From Endozoicomonas sp965261315 (GTDB lineage: Bacteria > Pseudomonadota > Gammaproteobacteria > Pseudomonadales > Endozoicomonadaceae), in assembly GCA_965261315.1 (NCBI GenBank), contig CBDHDM010000034.1, forward strand, positions 62,001-126,000: a stretch of 64,000 nucleotides of DNA, in the 5' to 3' direction. The translations under genes and the position numbers were made by a program. Below, piece after piece: positions 19,055 through 28,081 of this stretch. Below the pieces are notes generated by a model. That model had not been told where the DNA came from. It searched no databases and saw only the letters and a list, made by a program, of their open reading frames with translations. Positions within the stretch are counted from its first letter, which is position 1; each line of letters starts with the position of its first letter.

Positions 19055-19277
19055 CGGTATAGGGTGCGCCAGTCAGCCGAAAGTCTGCGTTATCAGTTGG
19101 GACCTCATAGCTCATACGGTTGGCTCTGCTTTCAGTGGACCGTGTGCCAGTGGCCGATAGTAGGGAATCGCCCGGAGGGTAATGCCTTCGACGGTGCGGG
19201 TATGGTTGGTGCCGGTATCAATCCACCATTCCGGTTCGGTGGCCGGGAGGTTGCCGCCTAACTCCACCCGGTAAACG
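19055..19277. repeat. 223-bp direct repeat, copy B
   Basis: Second copy of the 18222-18444 repeat. Here it is the native 3' end of the gene at 19112-19882. It is followed, in transcription order, by the first ~20 codons of the 825-aa gene, broken off at IS-derived sequence. Confidence 0.95.
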
Positions 19278-19882
19278 TGGCCATTGGGAACCGAGGGATG
19301 AATCAGGTCGCCCTGAACGACTGATGCTGTGGCGGTATATGGAACACCATACTCGTCTATTGCCAGCACAAAGGTCTCGCCGCCTTCGGTCAGCACATTG
19401 AGGCTATAACTGCCGGTTTCGCTGTCGCTGCTGGTATCACCGGTTACTGACCATGAACCATCAGGCTTATGCTCAATGGCTACCAGTTGCCTTGCGACCG
19501 GTTCGGCCTGATTATCCAGCACTCTTTCTACCTTGCCGGTTAATGTTGCCGGGTCGCCGGTTGGTGCGCCACCGCCTCCGCTGGTGCTGATGGCGAGGTC
19601 ATGAATTATCGCTTTGTCTGGTGCAATTAATTCACTGCTGTAAATCCGGCCTTCCTTAAAAATTAGCAAGCTAAAAAGCGGTGAGCCGGGATATTCAGGT
19701 AAATATCGGGCTGTATAATTGCCGTTAGCAATAGCACCACCAAAAATATACTTGGCTGCATTTTCCTTTACTAAAATAAAGCCCCCTTCATACGGAAGCC
19801 CATCAACCTTTAGACTGAATTTTAAAGTGTGTTGATAGGGTAGGTCAGCTTTGGGATAGACTGTAATAAAATCAGCAATCAT
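19112..19882 (-). CDS. Phage tail-region structural protein
   Basis: About 256 aa from the ATG at 19882, which overlaps the upstream stop (TAATG) and has GGGGGAG in front; a GTG at 19888 is an alternative. The N-terminal half is beta-rich. A GGGGAPTGDPA linker leads to a second domain with LTGKVERVLDNQAEPVARQL and YSLNVLTEGGETF, which looks like a carboxypeptidase-regulatory or Ig-like repeat. It forms a coupled series with the flanking phage genes. Its last 54 codons are duplicated at copy A. The function is unknown beyond a probable virion role. Confidence 0.55.
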   Translation of the reverse strand: MIADFITVYPKADLPYQHTLKFSLKVDGLPYEGGFILVKENAAKYIFGGAIANGNYTARYLPEYPGSPLFSLLIFKEGRIYSSELIAPDKAIIHDLAISTSGGGGAPTGDPATLTGKVERVLDNQAEPVARQLVAIEHKPDGSWSVTGDTSSDSETGSYSLNVLTEGGETFVLAIDEYGVPYTATASVVQGDLIHPSVPNGHVYRVELGGNLPATEPEWWIDTGTNHTRTVEGITLRAIPYYRPLAHGPLKAEPTV

Positions 19883-20901
19883 TACCACTCCCCCGTTAAT
19901 TGTATATACACTTCCATATGAGAGTAATAATCATCTGCTCTGGAATGGTCCTTGGAAAAAGCAAAAAACTGCTCACCGAAGGCATCTAATTTTACCAGCC
20001 AATTTCTACTTTCTGCTGTACTTGAATAACCACTGGTTATCCACGGATAAATGTTATAAACCCCACGAAGTTGAAAAATATAATTTTGTTGCAATACAAA
20101 AAACCAAGGAGCTTTAATGCTTGCATTATTTGTGAAAACGTCGGGAGTTCTTATTTGATAGTCACTGCTGTTGCTAAAATAATACGTTGACTCGCAAGAC
20201 AACATAAACCAAAAACAATCCTGTGCCGCCCATTCTTCACCGGGAACCTGTGTGACCGGACGTCTACTCTTCGTTATAGCCGTATGACTGGCAGAAAACC
20301 CCATAACACCGGAAGAAGTAACAGAACCAGCAGCTTCAACATCATCTATTTTTCCATTGTAGGAGCCGGGTCCAAGTAAACACCAAGGTTTCGGATAATT
20401 GCCGTTAGGGTCATCCATATCCCCCGCATAAATAACGCCCGGATAATAGCTATCCCAATAACTTTGTTTTACATTTTGCGAGTAAGTATCTGAAAGAATA
20501 AAAATCATAGTTCTTTCATCACCAACTGCATACCATGTAACAGTACTGCCAGTAGAAGGGTTAATTGATATGACATCGCTATAGTGCTCATACTCTTCTG
20601 GAGAATTAACAACATCGGCAATCTGCAGCAAGAACCCGTTTTGCCTTACTATATGACTCTGAACAATCAGATTCATATTTTCATCGGCGGTTGATTGATT
20701 CTGATAGACGGTTCGATCACTGCCTTCAATTTCCGATGTCATTAGTTTTGTCCATCCCATTCCGGGCTTTGAGCCATAACCTGTAATCAGGATTGCATCG
20801 AAAATCTCAGTAATATTGCACTGCCAATTATTACTCCCACTCCGGGTTGTTTGAATCTGTGGCGCACCTGAATCTTCCCAGCTGTAGTATTGAACAGGCA
20901 T
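19882..20901 (-). CDS. Phage-region hypothetical protein
   Basis: A 339-aa protein (MPVQYYSWEDSGAPQIQT...) with no domain I can name. It is rich in Tyr, Trp, Ser and Asn, as is common in virion surface proteins. It has no signal peptide. Its start overlaps the upstream stop (TGATG) and its stop overlaps the next start, so it is part of a tightly coupled tail-gene series. It lies between the truncated 21823 gene and the 256-aa gene. Confidence 0.55.
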   Translation of the reverse strand: MPVQYYSWEDSGAPQIQTTRSGSNNWQCNITEIFDAILITGYGSKPGMGWTKLMTSEIEGSDRTVYQNQSTADENMNLIVQSHIVRQNGFLLQIADVVNSPEEYEHYSDVISINPSTGSTVTWYAVGDERTMIFILSDTYSQNVKQSYWDSYYPGVIYAGDMDDPNGNYPKPWCLLGPGSYNGKIDDVEAAGSVTSSGVMGFSASHTAITKSRRPVTQVPGEEWAAQDCFWFMLSCESTYYFSNSSDYQIRTPDVFTNNASIKAPWFFVLQQNYIFQLRGVYNIYPWITSGYSSTAESRNWLVKLDAFGEQFFAFSKDHSRADDYYSHMEVYIQLTGEW

Positions 20902-21823
20902 CAGTCAGCATCCCCTCTGATTTGTAAGGTAAAATCGTCGTTGGTTTCCGTTCCCTGACCGGAGAGAACCGTTCGGCAAATCCAAACCGGCGCAAGGCAT
21001 CCATCGGTGTTAAAACGAATAGCGTTGCCTACTGCCCAACCGCTGCCCCATCCATCGGCTTTCAATGTGAAATAAGGCACTCCCGCTTCCGGGTTAATGG
21101 GTGCGGTGTCTGTGGTGGTACTTCCGGTTGCTATGATCCCGAGCTTTTCCTCAACAATCTGAAAGGCCGTGCTGCTGGTAAAGATCACCGCCCACTTGCC
21201 ATAGATGGCTCCCTTGTTGGTCACTTCCACCGGGTAGTTAATGGTGTTGTATTGGGCTGTGGTCTGGTCGCCTATCCGGTTATCCGTCCAGTTCGGATCG
21301 CCGTTATCCCACACCTTCTGGCTGAAGAAGTTTTTCACTCTCGCCTGAAGATCGCCATACACGACCGCACTGCTCACCGTGGTTTCGGTTGCGGGTAAAT
21401 CCCAAGGCACAGGAGAGATAATGGAAAGATCGCCGTTGATCTGAACGTCACTTAAAACGCTCATGTGCTCCACCCGATCCTTAATGGTAAAGGGTGCAGT
21501 CAGAGGGTTGCTGCCAGCATCAATCAGGCTCAACGGATTGGCAAAGGTAATAGAACCCGCCTCTCTATCAACGGTGTATTGATCGCTGGACAGCAGAGCC
21601 TCGCTGCTGTCTTCCACCACAATGTCCGCCTGATGGTCACGAGTCAGGTTGATCGCCTGACCGGCTGTTGGTGTGCCAGCATCGGTGTTTGCCGTGTGGC
21701 TGATGACCACAATATCCCCGGCACGATAGATAGGCACCTTGCCATCAGGAGGTAGGCGAACCGGATCAAGGCCGATCAATTCAGCATCCAAAGGCAGGCT
21801 GGTTTCGACTACGCAGTTATACC
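20901..21823 (-). pseudogene. Phage structural gene truncated at its 5' end by IS66
   Basis: The frame is open from the IS66 end at 21823 to the stop at 20901 (about 306 residues). It reads VVETSLPLDAELIGLDPVRL and PPDGKVPIYRAGDIVVISHT, a pattern I associate with phage tail-region proteins. No valid start remains in this frame before the motif; TTG at 21791 is internal to it. The N-terminus was removed when the IS66 junction formed. The rest of the phage gene series downstream is intact apart from the 223-bp duplication. Confidence 0.65.
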
Positions 21824-21870
21824 GTAAGCGCCAATATAACCAGCGTTATAGCCAATCCCAACAGATCTGC

Positions 21871-23553
21871 TTATTCTTGAGCCGCCTTCACTGCCCAGGG
21901 CAGAAGCTGTTCCAGTTTCTCAATCGTGTCAGCGTAAGGCAGTTCTTTTAAAATGTGGCTCAGGTATTGGAAAGGCTCCAGCCCATTGCCTTTTGCGCTT
22001 TCAATCAGGCTGTAATAGATGGCACTGGCTTTGGCACCCTTGGGTGTGTCTGCAAAGAGCCAGTTCTTGCGACCAAGAGTGAAGGGGCGGATAGCATTTT
22101 CCGCCGCTGCATTACTGATATTGATATCCCCATCTTCACAGTACACGACCAGTTTCGGCCATTGGTTCAGGGCATAGCTCATTGCTTTATGGGTCAGGCT
22201 GTCAGGTACCAGCCGGGTGATGTTTTTCTGTAACCACTGGTGCAGGTCATCCAGCAGGGGCTTGCTCTCCTGTTGTCGCCGAGTCTTCTTTTCCGGAGCA
22301 GTCAGGCCTTTGATGGCCTCTTCAATGGCATACAGCTTGCGGATTTTACCCAACGCAACATCGGCTTTGCTGACCTTGCTGTTCTTCACCTTCTTGCCCG
22401 GTTTGGCTTCGCCTTTTTTGGCATCGGTGAATTTACGGCGTACATGATCAAAGCAGCCAACCTGGATAATGCCTTCTTTTTTGCACACGGCGCTGTAACT
22501 GGCATAACCGTCAGTTTGCAGGTAACCGCTAAACCCTTCGAACAGGCGCAGGGGAACCTCCTTGCCTCTGGAAGGATCGTAATGGAACAGCACCGCCGGT
22601 TGCCCCGGTGGACCACCCCGTGTCACCCACATATATTTATCAGAGTGGAGTGATTTACTGAGTTCCTTGAGCACCTGAACCCGGGTCTCATCGGCATTCA
22701 TGATATGCCCTGTGCGCTGATGGTCTTCCATCAGGTTGATCAGTGGCTGCAGCTGCAGGGATAACCGGATCATCCAGTTGGCCATCGTCGTCCGGGTGAT
22801 GGAGCCACCATAACGAGCCAGTATCTTTTCCTGCCGATACAGTGGCAGGGCATCGCAATATTTGGCACCGATGATCCAGGCCAGCATGTTGACGGTGACC
22901 GCCGATTTTGGAATGGGGTGCTTTGGGAGTTCAGCGGCTTTAATGACGCGTTTTTCGTGAGATTCTCCGCCCTGTTCATCCTTCACAATGAATACGGCTT
23001 TTTCCTGCATAATCTCCTTGACCTGAACCCTGGCAGGAATAATATCCAGTTCTTCCCGGACTTTGGTGAAGAAGGTCTCAATGGCACCCTGCTTTTCTTC
23101 TTCGGTCAGTTCAATACGTTCCTGGACTCTCGGCAGTGACGGCGACAGAGGTTGACGCCCCTTGCGTTTCTTTGGGGGCTTTGGACTTTCCTCTGTTTCT
23201 TCCTGAGCATCTTCATCCGGATCAACGGCACAGTCCGTTAATTCTGCTTCATTGAAGATTTCACCCTGACCACTGAACTTTTCAGAGCTTCGACCGTAAA
23301 GGCGGGCACGTTCCAAACGCAGGTATTCTTCCAGAATAGCGATGCGTTTTTTCTGCTCTTCGATGACAAAAGACTTTTTCTGGATAATGTCGTCTTTCTC
23401 AAGAATGACATTGTCTTTTTCGAGAATGACACCGTCCATGGCCTGGATGGCCTCAAGTAAGGCCTCCAGATCCAAAGCTGTTTCAGCGCTTCCTGCCAGT
23501 AAACTCAGGGCGGATTTTGGCTGATAAATGAGGGTGTCAATGGGTGATTTCAT
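21871..23553 (-). CDS. tnpC: IS66 transposase TnpC, copy 1
   Basis: A 560-aa DDE transposase. An N-terminal coiled coil (LEKDDIIQKKSFVIEEQKKR) leads into a basic region with PPKKRKGRQPL. The catalytic core follows (IMNADETRVQVLKE, YLQTDGYASYSAV, FDHVRRKF). It ends with the conserved NAAAENAIRPFTLGRKNWLF block holding the catalytic Glu. Intact and the same length in all three copies here; it acts with TnpA and TnpB. Confidence 0.95.
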   Translation of the reverse strand: MKSPIDTLIYQPKSALSLLAGSAETALDLEALLEAIQAMDGVILEKDNVILEKDDIIQKKSFVIEEQKKRIAILEEYLRLERARLYGRSSEKFSGQGEIFNEAELTDCAVDPDEDAQEETEESPKPPKKRKGRQPLSPSLPRVQERIELTEEEKQGAIETFFTKVREELDIIPARVQVKEIMQEKAVFIVKDEQGGESHEKRVIKAAELPKHPIPKSAVTVNMLAWIIGAKYCDALPLYRQEKILARYGGSITRTTMANWMIRLSLQLQPLINLMEDHQRTGHIMNADETRVQVLKELSKSLHSDKYMWVTRGGPPGQPAVLFHYDPSRGKEVPLRLFEGFSGYLQTDGYASYSAVCKKEGIIQVGCFDHVRRKFTDAKKGEAKPGKKVKNSKVSKADVALGKIRKLYAIEEAIKGLTAPEKKTRRQQESKPLLDDLHQWLQKNITRLVPDSLTHKAMSYALNQWPKLVVYCEDGDINISNAAAENAIRPFTLGRKNWLFADTPKGAKASAIYYSLIESAKGNGLEPFQYLSHILKELPYADTIEKLEQLLPWAVKAAQE

Positions 23554-23589
23554 AGCCGATATTTTACCATAAGCGGCTGAGTTTTAAGA

Positions 23590-23958
23590 CTAAAAACAGC
23601 TTTCGTAATGTCTTTTTTTATGGGGTTTCATCGCACTGAGATTATAGCCATCAAGCAGCCAATTGAGCTGTTGGCCTGTTAAGGCTAACAGTTCGTCATC
23701 GGGCTTTGGCCAGTGGAACTTATCCTCTGCCAAGCTCTTGTAATAAAGCACAAAACCATTATCTTCCCAGAACAAGCACTTGATTTTATTGCGATGACGG
23801 TTGGTGAAGGCATAGAGGTGACCATCAAAAGGGTTATGCCCAAGTTCCTGCTCGATCAGTACCGCCAGCCCCTTGAAGGACTTTCGAAAATCGATGGGAT
23901 CCCGATAAAGGTAGACCTCAGGCAAGCTGGACGACGGGCGCATTACAGGTTGATTCAT
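23590..23958 (-). CDS. tnpB: IS66 accessory protein TnpB, copy 1
   Basis: 122 aa of the IS66 Orf2 family (VYLYRDPIDFRKSFKGLAVL; FWEDNGFVLYYKSLAEDKF). It is required with TnpA for IS66 transposition in characterised members. The start overlaps the tnpA stop (ATGA). Confidence 0.94.
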   Translation of the reverse strand: MNQPVMRPSSSLPEVYLYRDPIDFRKSFKGLAVLIEQELGHNPFDGHLYAFTNRHRNKIKCLFWEDNGFVLYYKSLAEDKFHWPKPDDELLALTGQQLNWLLDGYNLSAMKPHKKRHYESCF

Positions 23959-24287
23959 CGCAGCAATCCAATCAACTCACCAGCCAGAGCGAGGTTTTGA
24001 TGATTAATCCCGGAAACACTGAGCCCACTGGGCAATGATACCGTTAAAGGGGATGATTCTTCGCAAGTTTGACTCTGGTTCTGCGTCAGGGAAACGGGCA
24101 CAAAGGCAGAAACAGTTTTTGATGATAAAGCAGGAGCTTTCCCAGTCCGCAACTTCTTTTTCCAGTATCCAAGTTGTGATGGCTTAACGCCGTTCTGTCG
24201 ACTCCAGGCATTTTGGCTCAACCCGGAGTCATGCCAGGCTTCGACTCGTTGCTGCCATTGTTCCCGGGTAGTTTTTGGATTGTCCAT
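23955..24287 (-). CDS. tnpA: IS66 accessory protein TnpA, copy 1
   Basis: 110 aa with an N-terminal HTH-like segment (SGLSQNAWSRQNGVKPSQLG), typical of IS66 Orf1. The start has GGAGG in front. It is the first gene of the tnpA-tnpB-tnpC operon. Confidence 0.92.
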   Translation of the reverse strand: MDNPKTTREQWQQRVEAWHDSGLSQNAWSRQNGVKPSQLGYWKKKLRTGKAPALSSKTVSAFVPVSLTQNQSQTCEESSPLTVSLPSGLSVSGINHQNLALAGELIGLLR

Positions 24288-24368
24288 CGGAGCCTCCGTG
24301 TAATCAGAGACCTTATGATTCCTTATCAGCGTTTAGCCGGGTAGAACGTGGGTTATTTTGGCGCTTAC

Positions 24369-24962
24369 GGTGGAAATATCAATCCATGCTGGATAAACAT
24401 GCTTATGCATCAGGCCATCATTATTCTTGGCTTTCTCACGCATCTGCTTCCAGCTGGTTTTTATGCGTCTGGACTTGATCTCACTTTCATCGTGAGAGCG
24501 GCACATCAGGGTGATTGAAATGATCAGGGGAGCAAAGTTATTCTGAAGCTCCTCCTTGCTGTAGACCATCCGATCAATATAGGTGCAGATGGTAATACCT
24601 GTATTGAGTATCCGGATAAACAGTTCCAGGGCATCCATGATATTTGCCCGGCTGATCCGATCCAGACTTTCGACCAATAGCACCGCTGGCCGCTTTATTA
24701 ATCCTTGATCAACCGCATTAAGAAAGCTCCCAAGGGCTGCCTTGTCATCAAGGTTTTTTCCATGAAAAGCAGATTTGCCAATATCGGTAAGCTGAAACGT
24801 GGTATCCATAGCCCAACCTTTCTCTTCACAAAAGGCTGCACTTGCTTCAAGCTGTCGCTCAATACCACCACCCTTGAGCTGTCGCTTGGTAGAGATACGG
24901 TGATATGAATAGCAGTAGGTCGTCCGTGTAAGAGTTGTATCCATTGCTTTTTTTATTATCAT
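24369..24962 (-). pseudogene. Serine recombinase truncated at its 3' end by IS66
   Basis: Starts at the ATG at 24962 with GGAGG 4 nt upstream. The N-terminal resolvase catalytic domain is clear: YSYHRISTKRQ (catalytic-Ser region), GIERQLEASAAFCEEKGW and LLVESLDRISRANIMDALEL. After about 198 residues (HVYPAWIDISTV) the frame enters IS66 DNA and stops at 24333. The DNA-binding C-terminus is lost, so it is probably inactive. It may be the integrase of the adjacent phage relic; this is inferred from position. Confidence 0.82.
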
Positions 24963-25366
24963 AATGCCTCCAACTATCGTGCATTAATGATTTTTGGAAA
25001 GCAATTATACTGTTCTTACACGCTTGCGAGCCGACTCGTGGCCCCTCCGCCAGTCTCTCCCGTAACCCTCGTAAAATGGTGCATGCGGGTTGGTTCGGGT
25101 GTCGGCTCCTTCGGGAACCGACCTACGCTGAGAGACTCGGTTTTGAGTTTTGCGACAGTCTCCTGCGCGGGAATGACGATGTTGAGATTTTTTCCTGTTT
25201 CAGACCTTTTGCGACACCCTCTTATGGCCAATATGACTCTGAATTACATTGGAGGATATGAATTCCTGCTGGCTGGCTTTTCTTTCAAAACGGAGAAGAT
25301 TTCAGCCAGATTTTCCAATGCAGGTTTGCCTTTATCAGACAACTTTTTTATCAGGCAATATTCGGT
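24963..25366. other. Gene-free stretch with a dispersed-repeat arm
   Basis: About 400 bp. It contains GCGACAGTCTCC followed by CGGGAATGACGATG at 25152-25181, the same motif as the right arm of the inverted-repeat element at 30515-30737. A 128-codon plus-strand frame across it is low-complexity and unsupported. No RNA gene was seen. Confidence 0.5.
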
Positions 25367-25693
25367 TCAATGAAGCTTGCTTGAAATATAGCGATTCAAA
25401 CTGACACCGGACTCTGCTGCCTGGAGCGCTAGCATTCGATGTACTTCCGGTGGAATACGGACCATCAGTTTACCGCTGAAATTTCTGGTTGATATGGGCT
25501 CTGGTATCTTTTCGTTGGCGGCTGTCATCTCAGTAATACAATTGCTTACCAGTTTTTGTATACCGATTAATGCGGCAGTCTGTCACTGATCCGGCCAGCT
25601 CAGGCTGGGGTATTCAGCGCACAAACCGACACAGTCCTGATCTTCCTCAGACCATGTAACACGATAAGTGTATCGATCTATTTTATTGCTCAT
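25367..25693 (-). pseudogene. HicB-family antitoxin relic with an internal stop codon
   Basis: Reading from the ATG at 25693 gives RYTYRVTWSEEDQDCVGLCA, then EYPSLSWPDQ, and an in-frame TGA at codon 37 (25583-25585). The same frame continues QTAALIGIQKL and FSGKLMVRIPPEVHRMLALQ, ending SLNRYISSKLH with a stop at 25367. Both halves align with HicB-type proteins (partial HicB fold plus C-terminal ribbon-helix-helix) without any gap, so one nonsense change broke the gene. No HicA toxin gene is visible beside it. The remnant may still make an RHH fragment if restarted downstream. Confidence 0.7.
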
Positions 25694-25810
25694 GTTGTCT
25701 CCATACGCTCAATTGCCTGCAGTGTCACTGATACTGGCCATAGAAAGGATGGTAGCACTAATGATACTGATGGCAAGTGGTCATATTTTGAAAATAAATG
25801 TAAAGAATCT

Positions 25811-27271
25811 ATGAATATTATTCCAGTAATCATGTCTGGCGGCTCTGGTAGCCGCCTATGGCCTCAGTCTCGGGCTTTGAACCCGAAACAGTTTCTGCCT
25901 CTGGTGAATGAACAGACCATGTTGCAGAATACCGTTGCCCGTTTGGATGGGCTGGACTCGGTTGGGGATCCTCTGGTGATTGCCAATGAAGATCATCGTT
26001 TTCTGGTGGCGGAGCAGCTTCGCCAAATGGGGCGTAACGTTGAGGCAATCATTCTGGAGCCAGTAGGGCGGAATACAGCACCAGCCGTCGCCTTGGCGGC
26101 TTTGAAAGTTTTGAAGCAAGAAGATACTGAAGTCCAAAGGCCTTCTGCCAATGAAGTTGATGAGAGCGCTTTGCTACTCGTCTTGGCGGCGGATCATGTA
26201 ATTGAAGACGCTCAGGCTTTTCATAAAGCTATTCAGAATGCGTTGCCGGCTGCGATGGCAGGAAAGCTGGTTACCTTTGGTGTCGTACCGACACAACCGG
26301 AAACCGGGTATGGGTATATAAAGGCGGGTAACGAGTTAATTGTTAATAGTGAGCAGGCTTTCCCGGTAGAGAGTTTTGTAGAGAAGCCTGACCTGGAAAC
26401 GGCGCAGGCGTATCTGGCTTCCGGGGATTATTACTGGAATTCCGGTATGTTTTTGTTCAAAGCTTCCCGCTATCTGGAAGAATTGAAGCGGTTCCGGCCA
26501 GATATTCTGGAAGCCTGTGAAAAAGCAATGACGGTTCAGAATCCCGATCTTGATTTTGTCCGGCTGGATGAAGATGCCTTTAAGGTATGCCCGGATGACT
26601 CCATCGACTACGCGGTGATGGAAAAAACGACGGATGCCGTTGTTGTGCCATTGGATGCGGGGTGGTCTGATGTTGGCTCCTGGTCTTCACTCGCGGATAT
26701 TTCTGACAAGGATGATCAGGGGAACGCGGTTCAGGGTGATGTTTTGCTGCATGATACAACCAATACCTATGTACGCAGTGAAAAAAAGCTGATTGCGACG
26801 GTTGGCGTCAATGACCTTATCGTGGTAGAAAGCGACGATGCCATTCTGGTCTCCCATAAGGACCGGGTGCAGGATGTTAAAAAAGTAGTGGAGCTGTTGA
26901 AGGCCGAAGGGCGCCCAGAGGTGAATCTGCACCGGAAGGTATATCGTCCATGGGGCGCTTATGACGCCATTGATAGTGGCGAGCGTTTTCAGGTCAAGCG
27001 CATTATGGTAAAGCCTGGTGCCAGGTTGTCGTTGCAGAAGCATTACCACAGGGCTGAGCACTGGATTGTGGTTAAAGGGACGGCACTGGTCGACGTTGAT
27101 GGGAAGGAGGTCCTGTTGACTGAAAACCAGTCGACTTATATTCCGATTGGTGCGGTGCATCGACTGGAGAACCCGGGTAAATTTGATCTTGAGTTGATAG
27201 AAGTTCAGAGCGGAGGGTATCTGGGAGAAGATGATATTGTACGCTTTGAAGACACCTATGGAAGAGTCTAA
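25811..27271 (+). CDS. manC: Mannose-1-phosphate guanylyltransferase / mannose-6-phosphate isomerase
   Basis: A 486-aa bifunctional type II enzyme of the ManC/AlgA/XanB class. The nucleotidyltransferase domain begins IPVIMSGGSGSRLWP and has FVEKPDLETAQAY near residue 195. The C-terminal cupin isomerase domain shows RPWGAYDAI, KPGARLSLQKHYHRAEHW and YIPIGAVHRLENPG. It makes GDP-mannose, or fructose-6-phosphate to mannose-6-phosphate, for capsule, LPS or exopolysaccharide. The gene stands alone, with no sugar-biosynthesis neighbours, just upstream of cvpA. Confidence 0.95.
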   Translation: MNIIPVIMSGGSGSRLWPQSRALNPKQFLPLVNEQTMLQNTVARLDGLDSVGDPLVIANEDHRFLVAEQLRQMGRNVEAIILEPVGRNTAPAVALAALKVLKQEDTEVQRPSANEVDESALLLVLAADHVIEDAQAFHKAIQNALPAAMAGKLVTFGVVPTQPETGYGYIKAGNELIVNSEQAFPVESFVEKPDLETAQAYLASGDYYWNSGMFLFKASRYLEELKRFRPDILEACEKAMTVQNPDLDFVRLDEDAFKVCPDDSIDYAVMEKTTDAVVVPLDAGWSDVGSWSSLADISDKDDQGNAVQGDVLLHDTTNTYVRSEKKLIATVGVNDLIVVESDDAILVSHKDRVQDVKKVVELLKAEGRPEVNLHRKVYRPWGAYDAIDSGERFQVKRIMVKPGARLSLQKHYHRAEHWIVVKGTALVDVDGKEVLLTENQSTYIPIGAVHRLENPGKFDLELIEVQSGGYLGEDDIVRFEDTYGRV

Positions 27272-27301
27272 CTTAAAGGCAAGCTCTTCGTAAAAATCAT
27301 C

Positions 27302-27817
27302 ATGCTTGTTAAGGTTTATTCATTGACTTTCACCTGGATCGACTGGCTGATCGCCGGTATCGTTATCATCTCCGCGCTCATCAGTTTAAAGCGTGGTTTT
27401 TTTAAAGAGATTCTCTCTTTGTTGACCTGGCTGGCAGCTATTTTTGTAGCGTGGTCTTTTGGCGGAGCACTGTCAGAACGATTTACTGACTATATAGCGA
27501 CACCATCCGTACGTGTTATGGCGGCCTGCGCCTTGCTGTTTGTTGCAACACTGATGGTTGGAGCTTTGGTCAACCGTATTATTGCAGAACTGGTTCAGGT
27601 GACCGGTCTTTCAGGGACAGATCGTATTCTGGGTATGGCGTTTGGTGGATTGCGCGGCTGCCTTCTGGTCACTGTTCTGGTTGGGTTGCTCACCCTTGCG
27701 CCACTGGAGCAGGATCCTGCCTGGCAGCAGTCCGTACTCCTTCCGCATTTTATGCTGTTGGCCGACTGGTCTAAGCAAACGGTCGTTGATTTCATGGGGC
27801 CGCTGATGCAAAGCTAG
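27302..27817 (+). CDS. cvpA: CvpA family membrane protein
   Basis: A 171-aa protein with four hydrophobic segments (WIDWLIAGIVIISALISL; EILSLLTWLAAIFVAWSF; VMAACALLFVATLMVGALV; GLRGCLLVTVLVGLLTLAPL). It carries the family signature KRGFFKEILSLLTW. CvpA proteins are inner-membrane proteins linked to colicin V production and envelope homeostasis, and are usually encoded beside purF. The same order is seen here, with a gap of about 260 bp before purF. Start at the ATG at 27302. Confidence 0.92.
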   Translation: MLVKVYSLTFTWIDWLIAGIVIISALISLKRGFFKEILSLLTWLAAIFVAWSFGGALSERFTDYIATPSVRVMAACALLFVATLMVGALVNRIIAELVQVTGLSGTDRILGMAFGGLRGCLLVTVLVGLLTLAPLEQDPAWQQSVLLPHFMLLADWSKQTVVDFMGPLMQS

Positions 27818-27874
27818 TTTATTGTTAGCCCTCATCTAATCCCTTCTATTATCTTTTCCATTTGTAATGATAAC

Positions 27875-27908
27875 AGGCCGGTTAAGTTTGAACTTTATCC
27901 GGTCTTTT
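27875..27908 (+). terminator. Possible terminator between cvpA and purF
   Basis: Arms AGGCCGG and CCGGTCT (one G-U pair) enclose a 17-nt loop and are followed by a short T-rich tail. The loop is long and the tail short, so this is weak evidence. Confidence 0.35.
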
Positions 27909-28081
27909 ACTATCTACAGTTCCAGTTATCCTAATAAATAGCGTATGATTCAAGCCTTTATCGCCGCCTGCTATGGGGTTAACTGACAGAGCAAGGAACA
28001 GGCAAATTCGATTGAACTGGCAGGAAGCCCTGGTCGCTGGCACTGAAAGCAATTACGCTGATCAATCCTGAGGACGACTAC

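Larger units (their letters stand above)
21824..24368 (-). mobile_element. IS66-family insertion sequence, copy 1 (no target duplication)
   Basis: 2545 bp with inverted ends GTAAGCGCCAATATAACC (21824) and the complement of GTAAGCGCCAAAATAACC (ending 24368). Carries tnpA, tnpB and tnpC. The flanking 8-mers differ (GTTATACC and GGTGGAAA), so this copy has no 8-bp target duplication. The element joins a phage gene with no 5' end to a recombinase with no 3' end, which implies a deletion next to the IS. Confidence 0.95.

Noticed and set aside
22240..22653. 137-codon plus-strand frame repeated in all three IS66 copies
   Set aside because: Antisense to tnpC; its repetition only reflects IS copy number.
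24987..25373. 128-codon plus-strand frame
   Set aside because: Runs through a dispersed repeat and antisense into the HicB relic; no family resemblance.
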